Part shown: positions 10,643-20,558 of the stretch, in pieces
Layout of the letters: each line of letters opens with the position of its first letter
How positions within the stretch are numbered: the stretch's first letter is position 1
Origin: Chitinophagaceae bacterium
GTDB lineage: Bacteria; Bacteroidota; Bacteroidia; Chitinophagales; Chitinophagaceae
NCBI GenBank assembly: GCA_947447465.1
Contig: CANFKE010000010.1
Coordinates: 31,093-95,092 of the forward strand
Direction of reading: 5' to 3'
Length of the DNA stretch: 64,000 nt
Program-made: the position numbers and the translations under genes
The notes under the pieces: generated by a model
Told to the model about the DNA's origin: nothing
What the model saw: the letters and a program-made list of their open reading frames with translations, nothing else
Databases searched by the model: none

Positions 10643-10945
10643 TCAGATCACCTCCATTACCGTGCGAAAGGCAACGAATTTTCCGCCAAACGCCTTGAAC
10701 GACCGCTCTCTCATGATGGTAGCATATTCATCAATATACCTGTTGTATTCGGTCATACTATTGCAGTAGTATTGTGCTACAAATGTAGCTCCGTCGCCTT
10801 CTTCCTGTTCCAATAATCTGCATAGTCTTGTATCTGTGAACAGTCCTGTTTGTAAGAGTTCAGGTATGTGTGTGCCCTTCATCCACTCCACCCAGCTATC
10901 GGCAATTTCATGCTCTACCTTTATGGTCACGTTATAAACTATCAT
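10643..10945 (-). CDS. DUF4286 family protein
   Basis: MIVYNVTIKVEHEIADSWVEWMKGTHIPELLQTGLFTDTRLCRLL. Confidence 0.8.
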   Translation of the reverse strand: MIVYNVTIKVEHEIADSWVEWMKGTHIPELLQTGLFTDTRLCRLLEQEEGDGATFVAQYYCNSMTEYNRYIDEYATIMRERSFKAFGGKFVAFRTVMEVI

Positions 10946-11001
10946 CGCTAATTAAGTATTTATGATTTTTAAAATTAAGGTCTTATTGGTGGTCTGTGCC
11001 A

Positions 11002-11955
11002 TTAGTACTTATCCTCAATACTATCCAGTATGCCTCTGTAACTAATGTATCTGTCATTAGATATCGTTCCTTCTTCTACAGCCTCAATTATGGCGCATCC
11101 GGGTTCGTTTACATGCAGACAATTATTGAATTTGCAGTCATTGATCTTTGTTCTCATTTCAGGGAAATAGTGTGATAATTCCTGCCTCTCAAAATCGATC
11201 AGACCAAATTCTTTTACTCCCGGCGTATCAATGATACGGCCTCCCCCAGGCAGGTCAAATATCTCTGCGAAGGTTGTTGTATGCTGCCCTTTACCGCTCC
11301 ATCCGGACACCTGTTGTGTTTTAATTGCTTTGCCGGGAATCAGCTGGTTGATCAGTGTACTTTTGCCAACGCCGGAATGGCCGCTGAATAGGGTGGTCCT
11401 ATCTTTCAGCCGGCTTTTCAGTGCGGCTAATGTTTCCGGCTGAGTAGCTATTACAGGGTAAATGTCATATCCCGCCCTTACATAGATATCCTTCCATTGA
11501 TCAAGGATAGCAACATGTTTTGGCTTCAGTATATCGGTCTTATTCACTGCTATGATAGCAGGTATGTGATAGGCTTCTGCAGTGATCAGGAAACGGTCTA
11601 TGAAACCTGTAGATGTACGCGGGTCATTGATGGTAACGACCAGCAATGCAAAGTCAAGGTTGGCAGCAATGATATGTTTCTGATTCTTATTGTGTGGAGA
11701 CACACGAACGATATAGTTGTTCCTGTCTTTGACCAGTTTTATCTGTGCTGTTCTCACATCTTCATCTTCAACATCAAATATCACTCTGTCTCCAACAGCA
11801 ATAGGATTGGTAGAGGAAATGTCTTCATCTATTTTCATCTTACCTTTTATTCTGGCATTCCAGAATAAGCCTTCATCATCTTGCACAATGTACCAACTAC
11901 CGGTAGATTTATATACCAGTCCTTCTTTTTCGGTCGCATTTATATCATTACTCAT
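11002..11955 (-). CDS. rsgA: Ribosome small subunit-dependent GTPase A
   Basis: Circularly permuted GTPase: NKTD, GHSGVGKSTLIN, DTPGVKEFG, Zn-knuckle C..HxxEPGC. Confidence 0.95.
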   Translation of the reverse strand: MSNDINATEKEGLVYKSTGSWYIVQDDEGLFWNARIKGKMKIDEDISSTNPIAVGDRVIFDVEDEDVRTAQIKLVKDRNNYIVRVSPHNKNQKHIIAANLDFALLVVTINDPRTSTGFIDRFLITAEAYHIPAIIAVNKTDILKPKHVAILDQWKDIYVRAGYDIYPVIATQPETLAALKSRLKDRTTLFSGHSGVGKSTLINQLIPGKAIKTQQVSGWSGKGQHTTTFAEIFDLPGGGRIIDTPGVKEFGLIDFERQELSHYFPEMRTKINDCKFNNCLHVNEPGCAIIEAVEEGTISNDRYISYRGILDSIEDKY

Positions 11956-11997
11956 TCAGTTATCTGCAGGTGTTTATGACCTCTGTTCTCAGGGGTA

Positions 11998-13242
11998 TTA
12001 TTCATATCTCAATGCAACGATCGGATCCAGTTTAGACGCTTTAATGGCGGGATAGATACCGGATATTACGCCAACAATAGCGCATAGCCCTACACCTAGC
12101 AATATCCATAACCACGGTACAACAAAGCCTACGTGGAAGATAATACCAACAATATTGCCCATCAATACGCCTACTATCACGCCGGCTGCACCACCCATCA
12201 GACTGATCAATACCGCTTCGGTTAGAAATTGTCCTCTTATATAAGATGATCTTGCCCCTAATGCTTTACTAACACCTATCTCTCTTGTGCGCTCAGATAC
12301 CGATTCCAGCATAATGTTCATCAATCCTATAATAGAGTTGAGCAGGGTGATGATACATATAACGATAGCCGCAACCTGTATATAGGTGGTATTCTCAATG
12401 ACCATATTCACCAGATCGCTGTTTTGCGATATGCTGAAATTATTAGCGGTATTCAATGGTAATCTGCGTATCACCCTGAATGTACCTTCTGCCTCCTCAG
12501 CGGCAAATGCCTTCATGCCCACCATTGGCACCGACACACTGATGAGGTAGGAATTCTCACCCCCGTAGATCTGCCTGGCAGTATTCAGCGGTATGATCAC
12601 ATTATTATCGCTGTTCATGAACATACTGGATCCTTTCGACTCCATGATGCCTATTACCTTGCATCTTATGCCGCCTATAGCCACTTCTTTGTCAATAGCA
12701 CTGGCTATCTTGTTCTTAAACAGTTTTTTGGCAACACCATCACCCAACATACATACATAGCTGCCGGATTGTATCTCGTTATTGGTGAAATTCCTTCCCG
12801 CAAATAGCTTGGTATCATTCACTGCCAGATAGGCCTCGTCAGCACCTGTCACATTTGTATTAGGGTTTGTTTTTTCACTGCCATATACTACTGTAGCTAT
12901 CTGACTGCCACTCATAGACAGTCCTACTGTAGCAGGGAATTTATATCTTTCCTTAAATAGTCGGGCTTCGGTATAAGTGATATTCTGCCCTTCCATATAA
13001 GATATGTTTACTCCTCCATTATGTCTTTTCTTTTTGATCACATCGCTGGTAAGCTGAAAGCTGTTTACACCCATGCTGCTGAAGCTGGAGCTGATGGCTA
13101 CTTTCATCACCTGTATGCCGGTAAGGATACCCACCAGCGCTGTAATACCAAGGCCAATTACCGCAATGGTAATACCTGAGCGCAGCTTATTGGTGCTGAT
13201 GGCTCTGAAGGCAAGGATGATGTTGAATATCAGGTTACGCAT
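11998..13242 (-). CDS. ABC transporter permease (MacB/FtsX-like)
   Basis: N-terminal TM plus MacB-PCD region, SERTREIGVSKALGARSSYIRGQFLTEAVLIS. Confidence 0.92.
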   Translation of the reverse strand: MRNLIFNIILAFRAISTNKLRSGITIAVIGLGITALVGILTGIQVMKVAISSSFSSMGVNSFQLTSDVIKKKRHNGGVNISYMEGQNITYTEARLFKERYKFPATVGLSMSGSQIATVVYGSEKTNPNTNVTGADEAYLAVNDTKLFAGRNFTNNEIQSGSYVCMLGDGVAKKLFKNKIASAIDKEVAIGGIRCKVIGIMESKGSSMFMNSDNNVIIPLNTARQIYGGENSYLISVSVPMVGMKAFAAEEAEGTFRVIRRLPLNTANNFSISQNSDLVNMVIENTTYIQVAAIVICIITLLNSIIGLMNIMLESVSERTREIGVSKALGARSSYIRGQFLTEAVLISLMGGAAGVIVGVLMGNIVGIIFHVGFVVPWLWILLGVGLCAIVGVISGIYPAIKASKLDPIVALRYE

Positions 13243-13276
13243 GTTGTGCCAAAGGTATATAATATTGAGTAGCTAA

Positions 13277-15208
13277 TTATTTGCCGGCTTTCTTTCTCAA
13301 TTTTTCCTCAAACTCGTTCTTCACATTATATCCCACACTTCTGGCCATTTCAACATATCTATAGGCTTTAGCTGCATTTCCTACAGAGTCGTAGGCCACA
13401 GACAGATTGTATGAGGCTGATTGTTGAATTTCTTTCGATGGCATCTTAACGGCTATCTCCCAATCCTGAATGGCATTTTTGATCTTATTTTTACTGAACT
13501 GTGCCACGCCTCGGTAAAAGTAATAGTACGGATTAGACGGACTGATCTTTAAAAGGACATTGTATTGTAGTATTGCCGCATCGTTTTGACCCGATTGAAC
13601 ACTTTTGAATGCGGTTGCTGCATAGGTCCTTTCTACACCGGTATTGTATCTCAATGCCGTTATATATTGTTTGAACGCATTAATGCTGTCTCCTGTTTTT
13701 GTGTAATTCAATGAGCTGTCAAGATGTACCTGAAATCTCGGATCTACTGGTCGGTTGGCTGCATTCAAGGGTATCAGACCACCGTTCAGGCCATTTTTCA
13801 ACTGGTTTATTTGCTCTATTTTGGCATTCACTCGTTTATCATTCACGTGCAGGGTCACCAATACATTATAATTCTCCATTGCCTTATCCAGTTCTCCTTT
13901 ATCAAAATAATAGTTGCCAAGCCACTTGTAAGACAACAGTGCCCTATAAGGATATTTGGCTATTGCATCAGACAACAGCGACTCTGCATCATGCCAGACA
14001 AAGGTTCGCTCATAGCAAAGAAAGGAGAGTGCCCCCGATGCCGCCACACATATGGCCAATACGGGTATTTTGAACTCCGGTACTCGTTCGATGAGCTCAT
14101 TCAGAAGATAGGCAGCCAGAAATAATAATCCGATATAGGCTACATAAGAATACCTGTCTGACATGATAGCCGCACCAACAGATATGAACTGAAGAACGAA
14201 CATCACATTGACCACAAAGAAGCCGATACCGAATGCTACTACCGGGAAGTAGGCTTTGTATTTCTTCAGGGTAAGTATTAAAGGAATAGTTACAAAACCT
14301 ATGGAAAGGAAGGGTGCCAGATAGAACAGGGTAGGCAGGTAGCCCGAAGTATATCTGTATGGATATGGATAGAAGGTAGAAAGGTAGGTTGGGTTGAACA
14401 GCTTAGATATATACATCACAAATCCGTAAGATGCATACATGAACCGCTCTTGAATGCTGAGCACGCTGAATGCAGCTACAGCACCGGTCTTGTTTTGGGT
14501 ATAAAATGCAAACCCTCCGCATATCAGTGAAATGGCGAAAAAGAGGATCTTTTCAATGATCAGTTTTTGAACTGATTTTCTCTTTGCCAATACATCTATG
14601 CAGATCAATGATAATGGAAATACGACTGCCATAGGCTTAGACAGGCACGAGGCAATGAATGCCAGCAGTGTGAGCCAGTACCATTTTTTATCGTTGTTAT
14701 TGATGAACTTCAGGTACGCCAACAGACCCAGAATGTAGAAAAAGCAATAGAGCACATCTTTTCTTTCTGCCATCCATGCTACAGATTCTACATGCATGGG
14801 ATGAATGCCAAACCATAGTGCGCCAAATGAAGCGATGAATAATTGACCATTTTCAGTGGCCTTCAATAATCTGCCCAAACCTAAGAACAGAAAGAAAACC
14901 AACACCACATTGGCTATATGTATGAATACATTGGTCAGGTAATAAGCCTCCGGGTTAAGGCCGGAAAAATAGTAATTGAATGCCAGTGAAAGCATACAGA
15001 GAGGGTGGTAGTTGTTCTTGGTAATGTCCTGAGTGAAGATCACTCTCAGATTATCCCATGTCAATGCCTTTATGTAAGGGTCATTCGTCACATAGAAATC
15101 ATCGTCCCAATTGGTAAACTGGTTATGCCGGGTATAGCTGAAACAGATAAAAGTTACAATGCACAGGATAGCAATGATGATCGCCTTCTTGTTGAACAAA
15201 GAATTCAT
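13277..15208 (-). CDS. TPR-containing O-mannosyltransferase-like membrane protein
   Basis: Multi-TM N-terminus with NWDDDFYVTNDPYI and HPLCMLS motifs, C-terminal TPRs; ORF track start 15289, M at 15208 likely. Confidence 0.75.
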   Translation of the reverse strand: MNSLFNKKAIIIAILCIVTFICFSYTRHNQFTNWDDDFYVTNDPYIKALTWDNLRVIFTQDITKNNYHPLCMLSLAFNYYFSGLNPEAYYLTNVFIHIANVVLVFFLFLGLGRLLKATENGQLFIASFGALWFGIHPMHVESVAWMAERKDVLYCFFYILGLLAYLKFINNNDKKWYWLTLLAFIASCLSKPMAVVFPLSLICIDVLAKRKSVQKLIIEKILFFAISLICGGFAFYTQNKTGAVAAFSVLSIQERFMYASYGFVMYISKLFNPTYLSTFYPYPYRYTSGYLPTLFYLAPFLSIGFVTIPLILTLKKYKAYFPVVAFGIGFFVVNVMFVLQFISVGAAIMSDRYSYVAYIGLLFLAAYLLNELIERVPEFKIPVLAICVAASGALSFLCYERTFVWHDAESLLSDAIAKYPYRALLSYKWLGNYYFDKGELDKAMENYNVLVTLHVNDKRVNAKIEQINQLKNGLNGGLIPLNAANRPVDPRFQVHLDSSLNYTKTGDSINAFKQYITALRYNTGVERTYAATAFKSVQSGQNDAAILQYNVLLKISPSNPYYYFYRGVAQFSKNKIKNAIQDWEIAVKMPSKEIQQSASYNLSVAYDSVGNAAKAYRYVEMARSVGYNVKNEFEEKLRKKAGK

Positions 15209-15274
15209 TGAGCTGGATTTATGCGCTGAAGTCAAATTTAATAACTTAAAACTACAAGTGTTGTGGCCTTCAAA

Positions 15275-15304
15275 AAAAGAGGTGAGCAATGCCCACCTCT
15301 TTTC
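15275..15304 (-). terminator. Terminator of the M16 operon (bidirectional)
   Basis: AAAAGAGGTG-AGCAATGCC-CACCTCTTTT. Confidence 0.75.
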
Positions 15305-15326
15305 ATACTATTTGCATTTTATACTA

Positions 15327-17420
15327 CTATTTGAACTCAGTAGCAGGTATGTTCTTGTTCACTTCTACAGATTTTACTGTAGCATCGAAATTCTGACCAC
15401 CTGCAGATTGGCTGATCTTATAAGCTACTTTGTAGCCGTTAGTACCGGGCACTTCTCTGTAATCGTCATATTCTACCATCTGCTGCTTTTCGCCTTCGCC
15501 CTCTATCTTTCTCAACAAAAGACCGGTAGTAGCATCATAATATTCAACAGATTTCTTTCCTTTCTTATCTACAATGTTCAATACATAAGCATCTTTACCC
15601 TTCACGTTTTCCATGCCTTTAAGGGTACGCTTGATGCCATACTTTTCATCATGCAGGTCAGCGGCAATGTCAGCACTCTGTTTTACATCTTCAAGATCTT
15701 CTCCTGTGATGTCTTTCTTTGGCTGGCCTTGTCCTTCAGCATATCCCTTAGTACCATCAAATACTTGCTTTTGTACCACCATGCTCTGTTCGCCCATGCT
15801 TATAGAGATCATTTGCTTGTACATGTTTGGTGCTTTCTTCACTTCAACTATGGTCAATGGAGTGCCCTGTATCTCAGATGTCATGGTCAACTTGATGTCC
15901 TTGATGCTGTTGATCGCTTTTTCGCCACCCACCGCAGCAATATACTTCTTGTAGATCTCACCTGCAGTGATGTTGGCAGGTGCTGCTTTTGACTCAGATG
16001 GTGTGATCGGTTTACCAACGTTGTCATAATAGTCGATCTTGCCATCTGCAGAGAAGCGAGCCAGCTTAGGTGCTACATCATCCTTGCTGCCGGCTACTAC
16101 TATGTTAGCGTGGTCAGGACGGATGTATTTCTTAGAAACAGCCATTACATCATCTGCAGTTACCGCGCTCAGGTTCTTCAGGTAGTTCTGATAGAAATCC
16201 TTTGGCATGTTGTAACGCTCAATATTGATAGCATACTGCGCTACGCGCTTAGGGTCTTCAAGACCAATAGCGAATCCGCCTGACAGGTAAGTAATTGAGT
16301 TCTGCAATGCAGTATCAGGAACGCGAACGGTCTGCATAGATTTCATTTCATCCAGCAAAGCTTCTACCGAACTGTCAGATACTACGTTACGGCATTTTAC
16401 GGTTGCAGAGAAAGTACCCATCAGGTTATCTTCCTGCAATGATGAATATGCACCATAGGTCCATGCATGTTTTTCGCGCAGGTCAAGGAATAAGCGACCC
16501 TGTGAGCCACCACCCAATATGGTATTAGCTACACGTGCCTTGATCGCATCTGCTGAACCTGGTTTCAGTTCTACAGGGTAAGTAACACTCACAACGCTCT
16601 GCACTGCTGCAGTACGAGGTGCAAATGATACTTTGGTCAATTTAGTTGTAGCTATCTCAGGTATAGAGTAAGTACCTACAGGTACATCTTTCTTTTCCCA
16701 TCCGCCGAAATACTTTTCGATGATCGGCTTGATCTCAGCAACGGTCACATCTCCAACGATCGCCATATAGGCAACATTAGGACGGAAGTAAGTCTGATAA
16801 TAACGGTTCACACGATCCAAAGAGATCTTGCTGATAGTAGCTTCATTGGCCACTTCTCCATAAGGATGGTTCTTACCAAAGTTCACTACAGCGCTCACAT
16901 TGTTCACCATAGCATCACCATCGTTCTTCTGTGTTTCCAGACCGGAAAGTGCTTTCTTCTTTTCTGCATCCAGTTCAGACTGAGGGATCTTGCCGTTCAT
17001 GGCAATATCAGCCATCAATTCAAATATCTTATCCTGATACTTCTTAAGACCGCTACCTGAGATACCTTCTGAATTGGCATTGATATTAGCCCCCATCTTG
17101 TCTATCTCTGCATTAAGCTGATCTTTTGTACGTGATTTGGTACCTGATAATAATAGTTCAGACATCATATCGCGGAAACCTGCCATGTCGCCTTCCAGTT
17201 CAGGCTTAATGTCTAACTGTATGCTGCAAGAGATGACCGGTAATTTATGATTTTCGACCACATACACCTTCATGCCATTAGGCAGGGTGAAGCTTTCTGT
17301 TTTTCCCAGCTTTATTTCTGGGGCCGGTCCCGGTTTGGGCTTTATGCTGCGATCCAGCTGCTGCGCCCATGTAGCACCGCAAAGTGCTATTGCCAGTATG
17401 CTAAAAGTTACTTTTTTCAT
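15327..17420 (-). CDS. M16B-family peptidase-like protein lacking HxxEH, with C-terminal LolA-like domain
   Basis: M16 fold (FTLPNGMKVYVVENHKLPVISCSIQLD; GGGSQGRLFLDLREKHAWTYGAYSS); C-terminal ~220 aa outer-membrane lipoprotein-sorting-like. Confidence 0.88.
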   Translation of the reverse strand: MKKVTFSILAIALCGATWAQQLDRSIKPKPGPAPEIKLGKTESFTLPNGMKVYVVENHKLPVISCSIQLDIKPELEGDMAGFRDMMSELLLSGTKSRTKDQLNAEIDKMGANINANSEGISGSGLKKYQDKIFELMADIAMNGKIPQSELDAEKKKALSGLETQKNDGDAMVNNVSAVVNFGKNHPYGEVANEATISKISLDRVNRYYQTYFRPNVAYMAIVGDVTVAEIKPIIEKYFGGWEKKDVPVGTYSIPEIATTKLTKVSFAPRTAAVQSVVSVTYPVELKPGSADAIKARVANTILGGGSQGRLFLDLREKHAWTYGAYSSLQEDNLMGTFSATVKCRNVVSDSSVEALLDEMKSMQTVRVPDTALQNSITYLSGGFAIGLEDPKRVAQYAINIERYNMPKDFYQNYLKNLSAVTADDVMAVSKKYIRPDHANIVVAGSKDDVAPKLARFSADGKIDYYDNVGKPITPSESKAAPANITAGEIYKKYIAAVGGEKAINSIKDIKLTMTSEIQGTPLTIVEVKKAPNMYKQMISISMGEQSMVVQKQVFDGTKGYAEGQGQPKKDITGEDLEDVKQSADIAADLHDEKYGIKRTLKGMENVKGKDAYVLNIVDKKGKKSVEYYDATTGLLLRKIEGEGEKQQMVEYDDYREVPGTNGYKVAYKISQSAGGQNFDATVKSVEVNKNIPATEFK

Positions 17421-17464
17421 TTCAAAATATGTTTGATTGCCCTAAGGCAGATTAATTATGGTTG

Positions 17465-18868
17465 TTATTTCTTCTTTGGAGTTGGCTTGGTGGCTTTTGG
17501 CTGTCCCTTATCACCCTTTGCTTCAGGAGCCTTACCCTTGTTCTCTTCAGATTTTGGCAAATAATAAACTACCAGACGGTTTTCCTTGGTCAGGTATTTA
17601 TTGGCCACTCTTTTGATGTCTTCCTTGGTCACTTTCTTATAACGGTCCAATTCTGTATTGATCAGATTGGCATCGCCCTGGAAAGTATAATAAGTAGCCA
17701 GGTTAGTAGCTACACCAATGTCTTTCTGGTTCTGATTGATGAAATCATTTTCAGCCTGATTCTGCAACTTGATATATTCTTCATCGCTGATACCTTCTTT
17801 CTTTACTTTTTCTATTTCCGCAAGCATAGACTGCTCCAGATCTGCCGCCTTGATACCTACATTAGCAATACCCAGCATAATGTTAAGTCCCGGTGCTTCA
17901 TTACCCAGGTCGAAAGCCGCTGCCTGAACAGCTTTCTGCTGCTTGTCAACGATCTCTTTTTCAAAACGTGAGCTCTTACCCTGAGACAACAACTGAGTCA
18001 GCAACTGAAGTGCATAATAGTCGTCAGTGCCCTGCTTAGGGGTGTGGTAAGCTACTATTACTGCAGGCAACTGCACATTGTCGTAGAAGTTAACACGTCT
18101 TTCAGCGGTCTGCTCCGGCTCTACTACTGTAGGGCGTGGAATGGCCATAGTACCCTTTGGTATATCACCATAGTACTTAGCGATAAGGCTCTTTGCCTGA
18201 TCTTCTGTGAAATCTCCTGATATGACCAATACCGCATTGTTAGGTACGTAGAACGTCTTGTAGAAATTCATGAACTCACCCAGTGTGGCCTGATCTATGT
18301 ATTGTTCCTTACCAATAGGACTCCATTTGTAAGGATAAGTAGTATAGGCATTTTCAAATATTACATTGATCAACTGGCCATAAGGACGGTTGTCATAGCT
18401 CTGCTTCTTTTCTTCCTTTACTACTTTACGCTGTGTTTCTACACCAATATCATCGATCTTAGCATGCAACATACGCTCTGATTCCATCCACAAAGCCATT
18501 TCCAACTGGTTAGAAGGCAATATTTCGAAATAGAAAGTACGGTCTTGAGTAGTATTGGCGTTCAATTGGCCTCCGGCTGCCTGAATGAATTTCATATATT
18601 CACCACGCTTGATGTTGTCACTACCTTCAAAAAGCAGGTGCTCAAAGAAGTGCGCGAAACCCGTACGCTGCGGATCTTCGTTTTTAGATCCTACATGGTA
18701 CATAACAGACACTGCTACTATAGGGGTAGAGTGGTCTTCCTGCAGGATCACGTGAAGCCCGTTGGGCAAATTGTATTCGGTAAATTTGATCGTGGCTTTA
18801 GCTTGCTGTGCACCCATGGTGAGCATAGAAGCTCCCAGCAGCAGGCCATAAAAAGCATTTCGCTTCAT
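17465..18868 (-). CDS. M16 family zinc metallopeptidase (catalytic subunit)
   Basis: HFFEHLLFEG (HxxEH), EVIKGRVVKEEKK-like downstream region, signal peptide. Confidence 0.92.
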   Translation of the reverse strand: MKRNAFYGLLLGASMLTMGAQQAKATIKFTEYNLPNGLHVILQEDHSTPIVAVSVMYHVGSKNEDPQRTGFAHFFEHLLFEGSDNIKRGEYMKFIQAAGGQLNANTTQDRTFYFEILPSNQLEMALWMESERMLHAKIDDIGVETQRKVVKEEKKQSYDNRPYGQLINVIFENAYTTYPYKWSPIGKEQYIDQATLGEFMNFYKTFYVPNNAVLVISGDFTEDQAKSLIAKYYGDIPKGTMAIPRPTVVEPEQTAERRVNFYDNVQLPAVIVAYHTPKQGTDDYYALQLLTQLLSQGKSSRFEKEIVDKQQKAVQAAAFDLGNEAPGLNIMLGIANVGIKAADLEQSMLAEIEKVKKEGISDEEYIKLQNQAENDFINQNQKDIGVATNLATYYTFQGDANLINTELDRYKKVTKEDIKRVANKYLTKENRLVVYYLPKSEENKGKAPEAKGDKGQPKATKPTPKKK

Positions 18869-19019
18869 AAATAGTTGAAATTTGCGTCAAAAATAGTCAT
18901 TGACGGCATATGTAGGTGGTATCCCCCTAAAAATTCCCCCTATTTATTCTACGCTTTTTTGTTGTTGCTGTTTTTATATTTGTCCTTAGTTACATGTATT
19001 TGATTCTCGTAGTTTTGGC

Positions 19020-19091
19020 TCTGCTCGCTGTAGTCTGTCAATGGACTTCGCTCAGCATATATTTTTTTGGGAACTCTACGGCGAGCGGGGG
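19020..19091. repeat. Palindromic intergenic repeat, copy 1 (5'-degenerate)
   Basis: TCTGCTCGCTGTAGTCTGTCAATGGACTTCGCTCAGCATATA..TTGGGAACTCTACGGCGAGCGGGGG; matches copies 2 and 3. Confidence 0.85.
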
Positions 19092-19229
19092 AATTAGCAG
19101 TAATTAGGAGATCAGGTGCAAAAATTGTAATGTATAGAAAAAAGAATAGTAGTGGAACTGACTTAATCAATAACTTTAAAGAGAATATCCAACAATATAT
19201 CTTTGAAAATTTTGTAACCCAATATTTTT

Positions 19230-19757
19230 ATGGTAATACTCAACCTCAATATAAGTCGCAGTAGTATAATTAGTATATATATAAGCTTGGCATTAATTTT
19301 CACAAGCTGTTTGACCAACAGACATAAAAGTCACTCATTTTCATCGAACAACAGAATAGTCTATCATGTTTTTGATTCATTAGAACAAATATTGTGTAAG
19401 AGTATTGAAGATATAAAAAGGCGGCATAATGGTAATTGTAGTTCAATCTGCGTTACAATATCACCCTCTGGTAACTACCTTAAGCCTTATAGTGATCAGG
19501 GCATTTATAAATATAGCATTAATGTATTTTATGCTTTGCCAATTTCAAGGAAGCCCATATTAGATGCAGCTGACAGGTATATACAAATTTGTGATAATGC
19601 GTATCCCGTTTATTTTTATAGTTTAGATGATATTTTTGGGTTGCCAGATTCAATGAAAAACTTAAAAAGTGATATACCTCATTTAAGTGACTACTCCTCT
19701 GATTTATATCTTGAAGTAAACATGTCAACAAAAAAAGTGTTACATAGGTCTCATTAA
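19230..19757 (+). CDS. Uncharacterised lipoprotein, family A, paralog 1
   Basis: Signal/lipobox-like LALIFTSC; paralogous to the next ORF. Confidence 0.7.
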   Translation: MVILNLNISRSSIISIYISLALIFTSCLTNRHKSHSFSSNNRIVYHVFDSLEQILCKSIEDIKRRHNGNCSSICVTISPSGNYLKPYSDQGIYKYSINVFYALPISRKPILDAADRYIQICDNAYPVYFYSLDDIFGLPDSMKNLKSDIPHLSDYSSDLYLEVNMSTKKVLHRSH

Positions 19758-19767
19758 AAATATCTAT

Positions 19768-20310
19768 ATGTTGTTTATTAATAATAGGTTAGTTAATGTC
19801 ATTATTCTAGTATTGTTAGCTGAACTTTCGTGCAATCTTGGGTGCATGAAAGTAGTAACTAAGAAAACTGGTTCTCAAGTCAATTCTAATTATACCATCT
19901 ACAATGTGTTTGATTCATTAGATTATTTACTCTGCACTAAAGTTGAGGATATAAAAGCATCTTTTCCTCAGAATAGAGATTCAATTTTCATAGTCATACA
20001 ACCATCAGGTAATTTTAACAGTCTAGAAGTTTATGAAAGTGGGGAAATGTATAAATACAAAATTGGCGTTTTTTGTAAGCAAACACAACAACAAAATTTA
20101 ATAATAAAGTCAGCCCGGAGAAAAATAAAGATATGTGGCAACCTGTATCCAATATACTTCAATTATATAGATAATATCTTTTGTTTGCCTGATTCACTAA
20201 AAAATAAAATGCTTCAAACCGATTATTTTGTCAATAATTTAAATATGTACAAAGATAAATACATAGAGGTTGATATGATTGGTAAAAAAATAATATGTGA
20301 TTGTAAATAA
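19768..20310 (+). CDS. Uncharacterised lipoprotein, family A, paralog 2
   Basis: Shares VFDSL..LLC..VEDIK, QPSGNF, YKYKIGVF, KICGNLYPIYF..IDNIFCLPDSLKN with the preceding ORF. Confidence 0.7.
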   Translation: MLFINNRLVNVIILVLLAELSCNLGCMKVVTKKTGSQVNSNYTIYNVFDSLDYLLCTKVEDIKASFPQNRDSIFIVIQPSGNFNSLEVYESGEMYKYKIGVFCKQTQQQNLIIKSARRKIKICGNLYPIYFNYIDNIFCLPDSLKNKMLQTDYFVNNLNMYKDKYIEVDMIGKKIICDCK

Positions 20311-20351
20311 TTGTATTGTAACATTCGTAAACAAATTGCTTTTTTAAAATC

Positions 20352-20453
20352 CATGCTGGGCGTAGTCTTCTCGACTACGCCCCTGCTCGCTGTAGTCTGT
20401 CAATAGACTTCGCTCAGCATACAGTTTTTTGGGAAGACTACTGCGAGCGGGGG
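20352..20453. repeat. Palindromic intergenic repeat, copy 2
   Basis: CATGCTGGGCGTAGTCTTCTCGACTACGCCCCTGCTCGCTGTAGTCTGTCAATAGACTTCGCTCAGCATACAGTTTTTTGGGAAGACTACTGCGAGCGGGGG. Confidence 0.95.
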
Positions 20454-20558
20454 TATGTCTAAACAAATTATGAAAAAAACTATTTAATTTACAAAAAGCC
20501 AGTATTTAAGCGAACGAAGTAATCAAATTGGTAGAATGAAAAAACGCAACGGCTTATT

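Noticed and set aside
15159-15992. 277-aa plus-strand ORF
   Set aside because: Antisense to the M16/LolA-like gene and the TPR protein start; hydrophobic low-complexity translation typical of antisense frames.
18949-19170. 73-aa minus-strand ORF
   Set aside because: Overlaps palindromic repeat copy 1; likely chance ORF.
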